This document shows positions 40,410-52,566 of a stretch of 64,000 nucleotides of DNA, piece after piece. Numbering within the stretch: the stretch's first letter is position 1; the number at the start of each line of letters is the position of its first letter. The translations under genes and the position numbers were made by a program. The notes beneath the pieces were generated by a model. That model made no database searches. It worked only from the letters and a program-made list of their open reading frames with translations, and was not told the DNA's origin. The stretch is from Fusarium oxysporum f. sp. lycopersici 4287 (taxonomy: Eukaryota > Ascomycota > Sordariomycetes > Hypocreales > Nectriaceae). The stretch is taken from contig NC_030987.1 of assembly GCF_000149955.1 (NCBI RefSeq), forward strand, positions 4,335,190 through 4,399,189, in the 5' to 3' direction.

Positions 40410-41570
40410 ATGGCTCGCGGCAGCATGTCACCTCCCGTGAGACGTTACAACCTGAGAAGTCATGCACCACGACACTTGAAAATCTTCAATCCTCCTCTTG
40501 AACCATGCGGCGACTTTCACCTGTTTGCACGCTTTCCTGCTGATATTCGCTGGCTTGTTTGGCAGCAGGCCCTCAGTCACGAGCGATGGATCGATATCAC
40601 CCTGGACCGTTTCGATTACACATATATCCCGCACTTATGGCAAATGCTAGCAAAGCCCGAAGAGTATAATATCGTATTGGGTCATTGTTGGAGGATCAGT
40701 AAACTCTTCCGAACCACGTCTGAGTCACGCAGGGCTGCTTTGGCTTTCTACCGTGTTCAACTACCATGTTGGTACGAGAGGAAAGATAAAACGAGGTCGA
40801 GGGGGACACTCTATGTTTGTCCCGAATTAGACACGTTAAATCTTCGCTCTTTGGAGGCCTTTGGGTGCTTTTCTCGTGACATTTGGGCTCATGATCCTCG
40901 TCATGTGGGTTTGGTCAATGTCTCTCTGAGAACCGTACTGAAGCCACGATATTTACATATCCATGATGAATATACCTTAAAGCAAGGCTTATCCAGGATT
41001 GAAAGACTTACTTTCATGAATTACGAAGGTGCTAGGAATTTGAGGGGTAGCTTCCGACGGGGCTGTGAATACACTTGTCGCTCAAATCATACTGTTCCCA
41101 TTCGGGGGGATATTCAACGCTTCGAAAGACTGCCATATGACCCTCGATTGCACGATGAAGATCTTCGGCGAGTAGAATTAGGCGTCAACCCGCGGACCAT
41201 GTTCAAGCGGTGGTTTGAACTGCTTGAAGGATTAGGGGTTCAACACAGGCACAAGGTCATCTATCAGTTCGGCAGTAGTCGTAAAAGGTTATGCCGGTGG
41301 TACTGGCTCCAGGGTGAGCACGAGCAACTCAAAAAGTATTTCGATGGCGGGAATAAATTGGGTGGGCGCAAAGTTGATTGGGATCATGAGATAGCAAGCA
41401 TCTTTGAAACGTCACCTCAGCCAGTCATTGGGTTCTGGTTGTTTCCTATGGAGAGTGTCTTCACTCCAGCTGACCTTAACGACATTCATATACATACAGG
41501 ATCGATAGGTCCCAGGGCAGTTGACATGTCACAGTACATGCCAGAGTTGTGTTTGGCAGACATCTTTTGA
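40410..41570 (+). CDS. 2EXR-domain protein
   Basis: Single exon, 386 residues from the ATG at 40410 (MARGSMSPPVRRYNLRSH). The 2EXR signature is at about residues 34-58: FHLFARFPADIRWLVWQQAL. A conserved follow-up has HCWRISKLFRTTSESRRAAL and FYRVQLPCW. 2EXR proteins form large expanded families in filamentous ascomycetes, often in accessory or fast-evolving regions, and their biochemical role is unknown. No membrane segment or signal peptide. The C-terminal half (VIGFWLFPMESVF) also looks typical of the family. Confidence 0.82.
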   Translation: MARGSMSPPVRRYNLRSHAPRHLKIFNPPLEPCGDFHLFARFPADIRWLVWQQALSHERWIDITLDRFDYTYIPHLWQMLAKPEEYNIVLGHCWRISKLFRTTSESRRAALAFYRVQLPCWYERKDKTRSRGTLYVCPELDTLNLRSLEAFGCFSRDIWAHDPRHVGLVNVSLRTVLKPRYLHIHDEYTLKQGLSRIERLTFMNYEGARNLRGSFRRGCEYTCRSNHTVPIRGDIQRFERLPYDPRLHDEDLRRVELGVNPRTMFKRWFELLEGLGVQHRHKVIYQFGSSRKRLCRWYWLQGEHEQLKKYFDGGNKLGGRKVDWDHEIASIFETSPQPVIGFWLFPMESVFTPADLNDIHIHTGSIGPRAVDMSQYMPELCLADIF

Positions 41571-41937
41571 GAATCAACAGTCTGGTTTTATAGACTATGG
41601 GTAATAGCTCGTGGCCACTGGATGTCATGAGTGATCATAAAGGAATAACCTGGACCTATGAATCACTGTCGAGCAACTAACCTACCTACTTTATCTAAAC
41701 TACCCTAAGCTTTATAAAGCTTATGGTGGTTATTGTCTGCTGATCTTCTAAATTAGGGATGAATTATAAATATCTTATCTGATTTGTTCTAAATTTGTGA
41801 CACATTGTCCTTGGGTCTAATCACTCTTTGATCACATTATAAAAGTGTCGTCACCACTTATAAAGAAGTGAGAGTATCACAACTTCATGTAATTCCATCT
41901 TCAACTATCAAATTAAGCTGTACAGCCAGTGGTACGT
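41571..41937. other. Short intergenic region
   Basis: 367 bp between converging genes. AT-rich 3' flank; nothing recognised. Confidence 0.4.
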
Positions 41938-43495
41938 CTAATAAGCATAGAACAGGGTTGCCTCAGAGTCCGTCTGTCTGATTTTCCTGTTCTGCCTGAC
42001 CAGCATCCACCTCATAAGCCAGACTCCAGCAATACAAGCTACAGCAAAACCAGCACTGCTTGAGAGCGGCAGCACATACCGCGGTGCGTCAGATTTGGGC
42101 CAGAGATACTGCATGAGTTAGCCACTTGTACCGAGAACGAGGTAGGGATATTACTTACAGGAGTCCAGATCAGACTGAGTGTCGCACTGACGTTGGCGAG
42201 AGCTAGAGCAGAAGCCTTCTTCTCCCTCGTCTGTCCACAAGTATTTCCCACCCAAGCCAGAAGAATAGAATTGACACCATAAGTACCAATAGTGAAGACA
42301 CACATGGCAAAGTATCTCGCTCCAACATTCATGGTAGCGCAAGCCAACACGAAACCAAAGGTAGCGACGATCTTGGAGATGGTGATGTGCCAGGTACTCT
42401 CGTTAAAGTGACCAGAAGACTTGGCCCAAAGGATGGAGAGAGCACCGGCGATTAAGAAAGGAGGACAGGTGAGGACGAGAGTAATGGTGGTGTTGAAGCC
42501 GAGTGTGTTGACGATGGTAGGGAAGAAATTCTTGAAGCCGTTGGTCGCAAGGTGAAGATGCTGAAGAACGATAAATACCCAGACCTTTGGGTCGACAATT
42601 GCTTCACGAAGACCGCTCCATGGATTCCCGTCGCCTTTCTGTCCGACTGTATCTCTCAGAACGCGATCATGTGCAAGTTGACGCTGCTCAGGCGTAAGCC
42701 ATCTCGTCGTCAACGGTTCATCAGGAAGAGTAAAGCACGCCACGATAGCCACAACAAACGTGACCGCACCCTGAAGAATAAACAACCATCGCCAGCCCTT
42801 AATCCCAGCAAGTCCATCCATACCCTCAAAAACACCCGCCGCAATCAAGCCCGCAAAAGCAGAAGCAAGGACATTACCAGAGTAAAGAATACTAATCCTC
42901 GTCGCCAATTCCTTCCTGGTATAAAACGTCGACAGCATGTACAGAGCACCGGGGTAATAAGGAGCTTCCACGATACCGAGGAAGAATCGCGTGAGAAGAG
43001 CGCCGGTGTAGTTGTGGGCTACGGCAGTGAGGGAACTGACGACGGCCCATGCCATCATGAAACCACCCATATACCATGATGGTCTGACGCGGGTGATTAT
43101 CATGTTGCTGGGGATTTGGCCGAGGACGTAGCCGACGAAAAGGATTGAGACGGAGGTGTTGTACTGTGAGCCTTGGAGGTTGAGATCTTCTTCGAAGCCG
43201 TTTAGGCGGGCGAGGGTGATGGCGTTGCGGTCGAGGTAGTTGAGCCAGTACATTAACCAAAGGGTGGGCTATTAAGTCAGAGACGAGTTCAACAAGGGAT
43301 GAGAACACTTACCATGATCCATTTATCGAGCTTCTTGACGAGTTTGATCTCTTCAGGATCACTCTTCGCCACAGCACCAGAGTAATCACCATTACCCTTC
43401 TTGTCAAGAACCTCAGCAGAGTACTCCTCATGAGCAGCATTTTGCTTCTCAGCATCAAGGGTCTCAACGCCCATCTTGTGATCTTGGGATGTCAT
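41938..43495 (-). CDS. MFS permease of the anion:cation symporter type (allantoate/pantothenate permease-like)
   Basis: The model is complement(41938..42108, 42159..43268, 43313..43495), 487 residues. The introns (GTAAGT...AATAG, 44 nt; GTAAGT, GCTAAC, TGCAG, 50 nt) keep the frame. The cytosolic N terminus is followed by LMYWLNYLDRNAI, the TM1 hallmark of the DAL5/TNA1/FEN2 group. GQIPSNM, GALLTRFFLGIVEAPYYPGALYML and WRWLFILQGA follow, all typical of this group. There are about 12 membrane segments. Members import organic anions such as allantoate, nicotinate or pantothenate. It is divergent from the Zn2Cys6 gene at 44184, which may control it. The substrate is unknown. Confidence 0.9.
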
Positions 43496-44183
43496 GATGA
43501 TCAACTCTCACGGACTATCTCAATGAAGTAACAGAAGAGAATGATGGTTGGGATGATCGATGCGAAAAAGCAGGGGAACGGTGCGGTATTTGAACTTCTT
43601 TTCTGAACTTGGGTTCCCCGCATACCCCAGATTCTGGATATCCGGGGGTGGGATTGTTGAGGGGATCACCAGAGGCGAGGAGCGAGAGTATCCTGGTTTC
43701 GGGGACGGGGCCGATGGCCGAATGGCGGTTTTGCCAAGACGCCATTTTGGGGGAGCTAGATAGTCATGGAGGAGGATTGTTTAGTGTTGAGTCAAGACAC
43801 TTGTGTAAGTGATGATGATGAATAATGGATAACGATATCCGGGGAATAGCATTCGATCAATTACATTCTTAGAAGTCTAAATAATAATTTATAATACTTC
43901 AACTAATAGATCTATCGAACGTCTCATTGTACAGAGTAATACGAGCGGAAATAAACACCCAGGCTCACATCACGATGCATCCATCAACGTTGCAGTCCCA
44001 ACCCCACGAGTCAGGATTAAGGTAACAATTAAGCTTAGTTCCCCCAATCCCACCCGAACTATCCATCAAATCAACTAAAATAAAACCCGCATTCACTAAC
44101 CGAAAGACCCATAACTTCTCCTTCTCAAGCGGGGTCTCTCCATCATCTCCTCTCACCATCTCGGCCTCGGTCTCCGTTCCCTC
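43496..44183. promoter_or_regulatory. Divergent promoter region of permease and regulator genes
   Basis: 688 bp. Contains several GC-rich CCGG-type sites (TATCCGGGGGTGG near 43638, ATATCCGGGGAAT near 43837) that could be targets of a Zn2Cys6 dimer. No gene accepted. Confidence 0.35.
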
Positions 44184-46183
44184 ATGCCCTCAAACGCCTG
44201 CGACAGATGTCACCGCCGCAAAGTCCGCTGCGACAAAATCCAACCTCAATGCGGACCCTGTAAGCGTGCTGATGTCGCTTGTGAATATGCTGTTAGTGAA
44301 CATCAATTGAGGAGGAGGAATGTTCAAAAGTTGGAGAGGAGGATTAGGGAGTTGATGGATTGTAATGAGAGTTTGACGCAGCAGTTGAGGCGCTCGGAGG
44401 AGGTGACGAGAAGATCTGAGGAGGCGACAAGGAGATCTGAAGATGTTGAGAGGGCTGGGACGGAGGTGGTGCAGGATAGTCCTGGGGATGGAGAAGTGGC
44501 CGAGGAGGTTATTCAGATGAGTCTCATTGCAGGCGGAGGCCATCACTTCGTCGGTTCAACAAGCGGTCTCCTCCTCGCCAACCTCCTCCAGTCTCGCCCT
44601 CAACCATCCTCATCTCTCACCACATCAGGCTGGAAACCAAACTCCCTCCCCGGCCTAACCTCACCGCAAACCAACTCCGGACTTCCTCCCAAAACCCTCG
44701 CATCAGAACTCCTAAAAGCCTACTGCAGCCATGACCATCTCTGCTACCCCTTCCTCTCTACAAAATCCCTCTACCGATCTTTAGACGCTGTGTACGAAGA
44801 GTCCAGCGCCAAAGATCCCGTCGATGCCTTCTTCGTCGACATGACGCTTGCGATCGGCACGGCGCAGGTGCACAAGTTCAACTGGAACGGGTATATGATG
44901 CTGAGACGCATTATAACCGCGCCATGACGAGACTAGCAGATGTACTGGCGAGAGATGGGATTGAGAGGTTGCAGCCGCTGCTGTTGGTGTGTCAGTATAG
45001 AATGGGCACGACGTCGAGTAATACTACGACTAGAGTTTGGCATCTCATCGGCGTTGCGGCGAGGACGTGTCTTGAGATGGGCCTTCATCGAGCGGCGACT
45101 TATGCGCTTCCGCGCACGTTGGATGATGCGACGAGGAAGGTGAAGGAGGAGGAGATGGAGACCAAGAGGAGATGCTTCTGGAGTCTTGTTGCGCTGGATC
45201 GCGTGACGAGTCTGGCTCTTGGAAGACCTTTGGCTCTACAGCTTGAAGATATAGACGTTGATCTTCCTCCTTCATCAACAGCAGATCAACTCCCAGAGGA
45301 TAGCAGTCCCCTCTCATCAGCACCCTACGGAACACCTCAATACCGCGCTGCAACCTCTGTATTCGTGCACATCGTTCGCTACCGTCTCATCTGCGGCAAG
45401 ATCATAAACGCCCTACACCGCAGCGCGAAACACGTCACATTCTCAAATACAAGCTATGAAGAGATGCGAACAGCTCTAGCGAGGGAGTTACAAGAGTGGC
45501 ATACAGAAACAGCAAACCTACCCCTCGTTAAGAGCGACACGGCTGCTTCGCCTGCTAGTGGTTCGAGTTTTCGCTCCGAGGAGTGGTATAGGCTTTTGTA
45601 CCATAACGGTATGCTCATGCTGTTTCGGCCGTCGCCGTGTCTGAACGATGCAGCTGTGAATAGCCTTGCGCTGCAGAATGTTTACGACTCTGCGAGGGAG
45701 GCTATAAGCTTATATGCGAGTTTGCACCGATCGCGAAAGTTGAATTACTCGTGGATTACGATGCATGCTGTCTTCTTAGCTGGGTTGTCATACATCTTTG
45801 CTCTACGACATCATTTCTCAGGTTCTGAGCCTCAGCGCGCGAGGTTACATACAACACCTACCATCAACCAAGTCGTCAACGACACGAGGGCTTGTTCAAA
45901 AGTGTTAGTAGCTGTTTCGGAGAGATGGGATCTTGCGAGAAATTGTTCGGATTTGTTTGATAGACTGAGTGATGCGGTGGTAGCTGATGTCGTGGAGGCG
46001 AGTGTTGCGGCGCCGGTGCAGTTTTCGGCGGATCTAGCGGGTATGACTGTTGATAGTACTTTTAGGGATTGTTTTGGGGATTTGCAGAGTTTGGGGCTGG
46101 ATGAGTTCCATAATGATGCTATTTCGCAGTTGAGTCAGGAGTGGTTTTTTGGATTGGGAGGTGAGAGTCATCCGTATTATTGA
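44184..46183 (+). CDS. Zn2Cys6 transcription factor with fungal_trans domain, frameshifted
   Basis: The frame starting at 44184 has the zinc cluster CDRCHRRKVRCDKIQPQC-x2-C...C (residues 6-33). A coiled coil (RRIRELMDCNESLTQQLRR) with a short RRSEE repeat follows, then the start of the middle homology region (YCSHDHLCYPFLST). It stops at 44927 (247 residues). The same protein continues in the +2 frame from about 44897 (DAETHYNRAMTRLADVLAR) to 46183, with CFWSLVALDRVTSLALGRP and so on. No GT..AG intron restores the frame. One missing base near 44891-44896 would give a 666-residue protein. Either the gene is inactivated or the assembly has an indel. Neighbours are an MFS permease (divergent) and an AtuA-like gene (same strand). 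Confidence 0.78.
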
Positions 46184-46820
46184 TAGTGACCGTGTACTTT
46201 ATCAAGGTACTTCTTTTTATTGAATTTTTCTGCATGATATTAAGTATTCAGTGTCTATATTCTGAATTTAGCTCGAAGTTGGGCTATTCCACCGGTGGTT
46301 GAGTGATTCTTGCTCTGCCATCGCCCTCAGGCCAAAGATTGCAGAGGGTGTAAATGCATCCAGCTCTTAGACAATATACGATATGCATATCAATGTTCCC
46401 GAATCAAGTTCCCGAATAAAATAAAAAGAAAAAATCTAAGCCTATTGCTTCGGAACGACCTCGCATCATGTTCCATCTCATGTTGAGCAAGTGAATTGAC
46501 GGACTCGGTCGCCGAAGCCGAAATGCCAGGACCCGTGTAAGTGGATCGCCACTCGGCGCCGCGTCCGCTAATCCACAATCCACCAAATGCAGTCTTATGA
46601 TAAGTCGTGAGAGACTCTCAACATCCTGAATAATCCGAGATATCACACAATTAAGAATATCTTTATTCCGACGGTCCACTAGTTAAGGAGGTGCGTATCG
46701 AGAGCCGCAACCTAAACTCATTCCATCACTCTCTCAGTTCACCATAACTTCCACCTCACTTCAGCTGTACCAACAGTTCATTTACACATATTCATACATT
46801 GAGCCTCACATTACATCAAA
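46184..46820. other. Intergenic region
   Basis: 637 bp. No gene seen. A pyrimidine-rich leader with CACATTACATCAAA directly precedes the AtuA-like start. Confidence 0.4.
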
Positions 46821-48693
46821 ATGCTGGACAGACCACCAATTCGCATCGGGAACGTCTCCGGCGCAACAGGCGACCATCCCCACGCAATGTCCCGCATGGT
46901 CCGCTCCGGCAACGTGCACGTCATAACAGGAGACTGGCTCTCCGAGATGAACATCGCCTGGAACGCAATCACCAAGCAAGAAGTAGACCCCAACCTAGGC
47001 TACGAGAATGGCTTCTTCGAGCAACTTGACGAGTGTCTTGATGATATCATGCAGCGCGACATTCGTGTTGTGACTAACGCTGGGGCGTTGAACACTGATG
47101 CGCTGTATGATAAGGTCAGAGCGCTCTGTGAGAAGAGGGGGTATGGGGATTGTGTTGTTGCGAAGGTGCTGGGGGATGATGTCTCAAATGTTGTTATGGA
47201 TAGGGAGAGGAGGAGGGATGTGCAGATTACGCATTTGGATCATCCGGAGCAGACTCTTGACTCTTGGGGGTTTACGCCGTGTTGTGCGACTGCGTATATT
47301 GGATGTTGGGGTATTGTCCAAGCGCTTCGCTCGGGTGCTCGTATCGTTATTTGCGGTCGGTGCACTGATGCTTCTCCTGTGATGGGCGCTGCGGCGTGGT
47401 ATCATGGCTGGCGGGAAGATCAGTATGAGGAATTAGCGGGCTCATTACTCGCTGCTCATCTGATTGAGTGCGGTCCCTATGTCGTTGGTGCGAACTTTTC
47501 AGGGTTCAAAGACTTTCTACCTGAACTTGTGGATATTGCATTCCCCATTGCAGAGATTGATCCAAGAGGACGATGTACCATTGGAAGAACAGCAGAAGGT
47601 GGAGGAAGAGTCACGAAAGAGACTGTCACCGCACAATTACTCTACGAACTCCAGGGCCACTTATACTTAAACCCCGATGTCGTCGCAGATCTCTCTGGAG
47701 TACAAGTCGAACAAGAGTCAGAAAACCGTGTTTCCGTCTCAGGAGTAAAAGGCCTCCCGCCACCCCCAACAGCAAAAGTCATGATCGCCGCAAAAGGCGG
47801 CTTCCAAGCCGAAGCAACATTCTACATCAACGGTCTCGACGTCTTCGAGAAAGCAGCCATGATGAAGAATCAACTAGCACACATGTTCAAAGACTCAAAT
47901 TTCAGCCGTCTAAGCATCGAGCTCTACGGCACTCCAGCTGAGAACCCAACATCTCAACAAGCAGGCACTGTATCACTCCGTGTCTTTGCGCAAGCTCGTC
48001 GAAAAGAAGACATTGATGCGCCCAAGTTCAAAGTACCGATTTACGCTCTCCGCATGCAGAGTTATCCAGGGTACCATATGAATCTTGATTTTAGGACTAT
48101 GGTGCCCAAGCCGTTTATGGAGATGTTTCCAGCGCTCATGCCTGTTTCTGCGATTGAGCATCGCATTGAGATGAGTACCGGTGCATCACATCGTATTGAA
48201 CCACCAGCAAAAACAGCAAAGTATCCTATTGTACGGCCGTCGACGGAAACGCATGGACCGGTTGATATGCTTACTTTCGGACCGACGGAGTGGGCGCCGC
48301 TGGGAAGTGTTGTGCATGCGAGATCAGGAGATAAGGGCGATAATTCGAATGTTGGGTTCTTTGTTAGGAATGATGATGAGTATGCTTGGTTGAGGAACTT
48401 GTTGACTGTTTCGAAGCTGAAGCAGTTGTTTGGGGATGATTGGTTCAAGGGCGATCCGGAGAGGAGGGTCGAGAGGGTTGAGTTCCCTGGTATCAACGCT
48501 GTGCACTTGTAAGTCCCCGTTCGATGATATTGAAGCTGAGTTACTGACATGATACAGTCGCGTTTTGGATAACTTGAACGGAGGTATTGCGTCTTCAGAT
48601 CGTATTGATGGTCTTGGAAAGGGAATTGGCGAGTATTTGAGGAGTCGATACGTTGATGTGCCAAAGGCATTCCTTGAAAGAGGACGAATTTAG
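46821..48693 (+). CDS. AtuA-like acyclic terpene utilisation family protein (DUF1446)
   Basis: The model is join(46821..48508, 48558..48693), 607 residues. The intron (GTAAGT, TACTGAC, ATACAG; 49 nt) joins GINAVH to FRVLDNLNGGIASSDR in frame. The N-terminal AtuA domain has IRIGNVSGATGDHPHAM, VVTNAGALN, VICGRCTDASPV and GHLYLNPDVVADL. The C-terminal domain has WAPLGSVVHARSGDKGDNSNVGFF, typical of the second AtuA-family domain. In Pseudomonas, atu genes act in citronellol/geraniol breakdown linked to leucine catabolism. Fungal members are uncharacterised and may act on branched acyl or hydroxy acids. Together with the permease and regulator upstream it may form a small catabolic cluster. Confidence 0.9.
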
Positions 48694-49815
48694 AAATGGG
48701 CAAAAGTAGATGCTTTAGCTAGAATTCACGGAGGCTTATACAGAATTACTCGAAGCCCGGTGTTCTCATGTGCCCTTCCTATCTCCCCTTCACATATTTC
48801 TTAAGTCTATATCAAGTCCAAGGCTTCGCGATTATTCCCCAATGGTGATATTCACCACCACGTCTAGCAAGAGGGTTGATGGTCAGAGCTAGGTCTATCT
48901 TATGTCGCAATTGGCGAGAATATCTTGTATAATCTGAAAGGTTGGCCTTGAAACTAGCTGTCAAATCATTCTGAGTGAGCCATTTGAAGCTGCCAACGCA
49001 TCATTGCTCTCGTATCTAAGAAGACGTTTCGTCCTTAGTTTGGAGTTCGCATGCTCAAACGCTATTGGTCAATTTTGATCACGCAAGTCTCAGTGCTATC
49101 TAGAAAAGCACCATCGATACTATTGTTCAATCAGAAATAAGATGTTCTATGTCAACTTGTCACTGTCATGCTCTTTATTGCAGATTACACGCATTTGATC
49201 CTAACCTATAGCAAAGCTGCCAATATCTTCAGTGTAGTATCAACCGAGGTTACCAACTCGGTCTCCGCGATAAATAACTCGCCAAGCTCGGAGCATGCAT
49301 GACAAGGAAATCATTCTTTATTCAGACTGAACTCAAGAGGCGTGTGTCAAGTGAACGTACTGTTGGAAGAACCTCAAATTGCCACAAAGAAAAACCGTAG
49401 CACGTACACTTCGTGAGCTCCTGCTCATAGGCTAATCACACGGCAATTGGGAACAACTTGGACTTTACAATATATTCAAGACTGCGAGAGTTCATGTTAC
49501 ACGTACAATCTCCTTCTGCTATTTCAATCATCATCCTCTGTCTTCTTCTGTTCTGTCTTCTCTTCTTTCTTTTCTTCCTTCGACGTCGCCGCCAAACCCC
49601 TGCCTCTCAGAACGCCTTAAAATCCGCTGTCCCGGGTCGTCAGGTATATATATTCGAGGTATGGTGGGTGTGTCTGTCTTTTTCAGAATGTGTGTGTGTG
49701 TGCGTGTTATGTCCAATCGGCTCCCGCTTTACATACGGGAAAGACAAACGAAAAATAAAAATGGTGGTTTCGCATGGTTTGTTTTGGGAGGGGGATATCA
49801 CAAAAGATGCTTCAT
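48694..49815. other. Intergenic region
   Basis: 1.1 kb. A + frame at 49458-49853 begins with a hydrophobic stretch (IIILCLLLFCLLFFLFFLRRRR) but ends in the IDH1 3' flank and includes a (GT)n run at 49689-49704. I do not accept it as a gene without expression data. Confidence 0.4.
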
Positions 49816-51295
49816 TTAAACAGTCTCGAGCTTGTCGAGGATGGCCTTGGTGAACTCGTGGGTGGTGGAGGAGCCGCCCATGTCGGGGGTGCGGACCTTG
49901 CTGTAGAATTGTTAGCACTACAATTGTACTTCAATGAATCGTTTAGAACTTACCCCTCAGCGATAACAGCGTAGGTGGCCTTGGAGATGCGGTTAGCATG
50001 CTCATCAAGGCCGAGGTGTCGCAGCAGCATGCTGCCGGACAGGAGCATAGCAGTGGGGTTAGCCTGGTCCTTGCCCTTGATGTCAAGACCGACGTGACGG
50101 CAACCAGGCTCGAAAACAGCGACCTCACGGCCCATGTTGCAACCAGGGACGATACCAGGGCCACCAACAAGAGCGGCACCAATGTTGGACAGGATACCAC
50201 CGTAAAGGTTAGGCATGACCATAACATCGAATTGCTGGGGACGAGAGACAGCCTGCATGGAGGCGTTGTCGACAATCATGTCGTTGACCTCGAGGGTAGG
50301 GTAGTCCTTGGCGACCTGGTGGAAGGTGCTGCGGAAAAGACCGTCGGCAAGCTTCATGATGTTGGCCTTGTGAATGCAAGTAACCTTGGATCGGCCGTTG
50401 GCGAGAGCGAAAGAGAAGGCGAACTTGGCGATACGCTCAGACTTGGCGCGGGTGATGATCTTGAGGGACTCGACGACACCGTCGACGCTCTGGTGCTCGA
50501 GACCAGAGTACTCACCCTCGGTGTTCTCTCGGATGATGCACAGGTCGACGTCCTTGTGGCGGGTCTCGTAGCCGGGGATGTTCTTGATCAAGCTGATGCT
50601 GGCGTAGATATCGAGCTCCTGTCGCATGGCGACGTTGAAACTCTGGTGGCCGGATCGGCTGATGGGAGTGTGAAGGATACCCTTGAGACCGAGCTTGTTG
50701 CGCTTAAGAGAAGCGACAGACTCGCGGAAAGCATCCTCAGTTCGGCCGGCGCCCTCGAGACCGGAGACCTCGACCTGCTCCCACTCAACGGGGACGTTGT
50801 CGGCCTTGAAGACGGTCTTGACGGACTCGGCAACCTCGGTACCGATACCGTCACCGGGGATGAGGGTGACGGTGTACTTGCCGCCGAACTTGGCGGGCTT
50901 GAAGATGTCGGACTGGACGGTGGCGAAGGATCGGGCGAGCTGGGGTTGTTGCTTGGCGACGCCGCGCAGCAGCTGAGAAGAATTGTTAGCAACAGGATCA
51001 ATTGAGTAGTGAAGGCTGCGTATAATCAATCTGAGCCATTTGCGCGATGTGGTCTTTGTCCCGCAGTAATGTCCCACCACGCAAAACTCCAATTCTCGCT
51101 TGTTGTGATGTCGCGATGATGATCATGACATGATGCACATCATCACTGACAGCCACAAAAGGCCCATTGCTCAAAGACATTCCCCCTCATGTACCACAAA
51201 CACCACAAAAGATCATCATGACACAGAAACAAAACAAAAGCAAAACACCACAAAAAACGTACCTGGGCCGATCGAAGAGATCCTCGAGACAACAT
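49816..51295 (-). CDS. IDH1: NAD-dependent isocitrate dehydrogenase subunit 1, mitochondrial
   Basis: The model is complement(49816..49900, 49954..50972, 51263..51295), 378 residues. Exon 1 encodes 11 residues of the presequence (MLSRGSLRSAQ). A 290-nt intron with TTCTCAG acceptor follows, then LLRGVAKQQPQLARSFATV completes the targeting peptide. Core motifs are TLIPGDGIGTEV, IRENTEGEYSGLEH, IHKANIMKLADGLF, DNASMQAVSRPQQFDVMVMPNLYGGILSN and GPGIVPGCNMG. The last exon encodes KVRTPDMGGSSTTHEFTKAI. A His/Ser/Arg pattern (HTPISRSGHQSFN) rather than the catalytic SPNGTIRN marks the regulatory IDH1 subunit. It works as a heteromer with IDH2 in the TCA cycle. GC3-rich coding produces a long antisense frame, not a gene. 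Confidence 0.95.
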
Positions 51296-52566
51296 GATGA
51301 CAAGTGGGGGGTATCTAAAAGGTAGAGAGGAGAGCTTTCGTGGGGAGAGATAAAACCGAGGCACCGCACACGAGGAGAGAGGAAGAGAGGAGAAGAAGAA
51401 AAGAGGAAGAAGATTGTTTTTTTACAAGTTGAGGTTAAAGAAGGGTGCAAGTGCAAATCGCGCAAGCCTGTTTCCGTTCCCGTCGGGTAGCTCTGCAAAG
51501 TAACCAGTTGCAAGGTTCCCTTCTGAATTATGGTGTCGCATTGGCCCGAGCCTCTGTAGAATAATTTTTTTTACCACTGCTTTTCTTTCGGCCGCCGCTC
51601 GGAAAACGCGATTGTTCCGAGCTTTTATGGGGAGTTTTGTACGGCGCGGCCGCTAGAATTTACTGCTTTTCTGGGTTTAGGCTGGACCGAGCTGTGGACG
51701 CAAACGACGTCACGGAAACAGAATTGGGGATCAACAATAACATTCAATTGAGTTGACCCGGTCATATTTATATCTAATTTATCCGGCTAGTTTCTGTCTT
51801 TATGTCTATACAGTTGCTCTCATGATATTGAGCTTCCCCTATTCTTTGCAACCCTATCATGATGACCATGACATAACGAGCTCTATTCCCCATGTGGAGC
51901 TTTTTCTGCGGGTCAAGCAAATTCTTGGCGAGGTATCAGGTTGCAAGATTTTGGTTGCTACTCGGACTTCGTACTTACGAAACGCTTATAGGTAGAATAC
52001 TCCGAACCTAGTATCGAGAATAGAAAGCACTTGCTATAGCTTGGCTAACTGTATTTTTTTGCCTCAATGGCTTGCATACTGGGTCTAATTATAGTCTTAG
52101 ATGAGTAGCGTTTGTTGTCATGATGCTCCGCGGTAAACAGCATTCATGATAACCCCTTAACAGAAGAGATGGCAAAATCCGAGGAGACCTACTCTTCAGC
52201 CCGAGGCATCAAACTACCAAGGCTGCAATGAGAAGTAGCATTTCACGATGCGCAATTCCTATGTTATCATATGTTCTTGAAGATCATGAACTCAAAACTT
52301 CATTTACTCCTGTAGCCTAATATAGTCCTCGATAACCTCTCATGCCACAAACAAACATCGCTGGACTCTGTCTCAAAATCACAACAGACTGGCATCTATG
52401 TTATACCAGCTATTCTCAGCCATGTCATATCGCTTTATACTCGTCATGCTAACCTATTCCGTCCTTTTATCATCAACCTGCCAGAATGCCATATACAATG
52501 TCAAACCCAAACTCCAAAACACTCTTCAGCGCTTCTTAATCACATGGCTCATCACACAACGTACAC
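51296..52566. other. Intergenic region
   Basis: 1.27 kb between the start of IDH1 and the end of the kinase gene. A CT/GA-rich tract at 51310-51420 is probably the IDH1 5' UTR/promoter. A GC-rich patch with GCGGCCGC lies at 51647. No gene seen. Confidence 0.4.

Noticed and set aside
42552..43079. 175-codon + frame across the MFS permease
   Set aside because: Antisense shadow of the permease exon; Arg/Lys-rich composition without family features.
49458..49853. 131-codon + frame with a hydrophobic N terminus
   Set aside because: It runs through a GT microsatellite into the 3' end of IDH1. A membrane-like stretch alone is not enough support.
49998..51005. 335-codon + strand reading frame
   Set aside because: It is antisense to IDH1, whose exons are fully supported. 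The frame exists because of GC-rich third positions, and its protein is a low-complexity Leu/Gly/Asp/Val mix.
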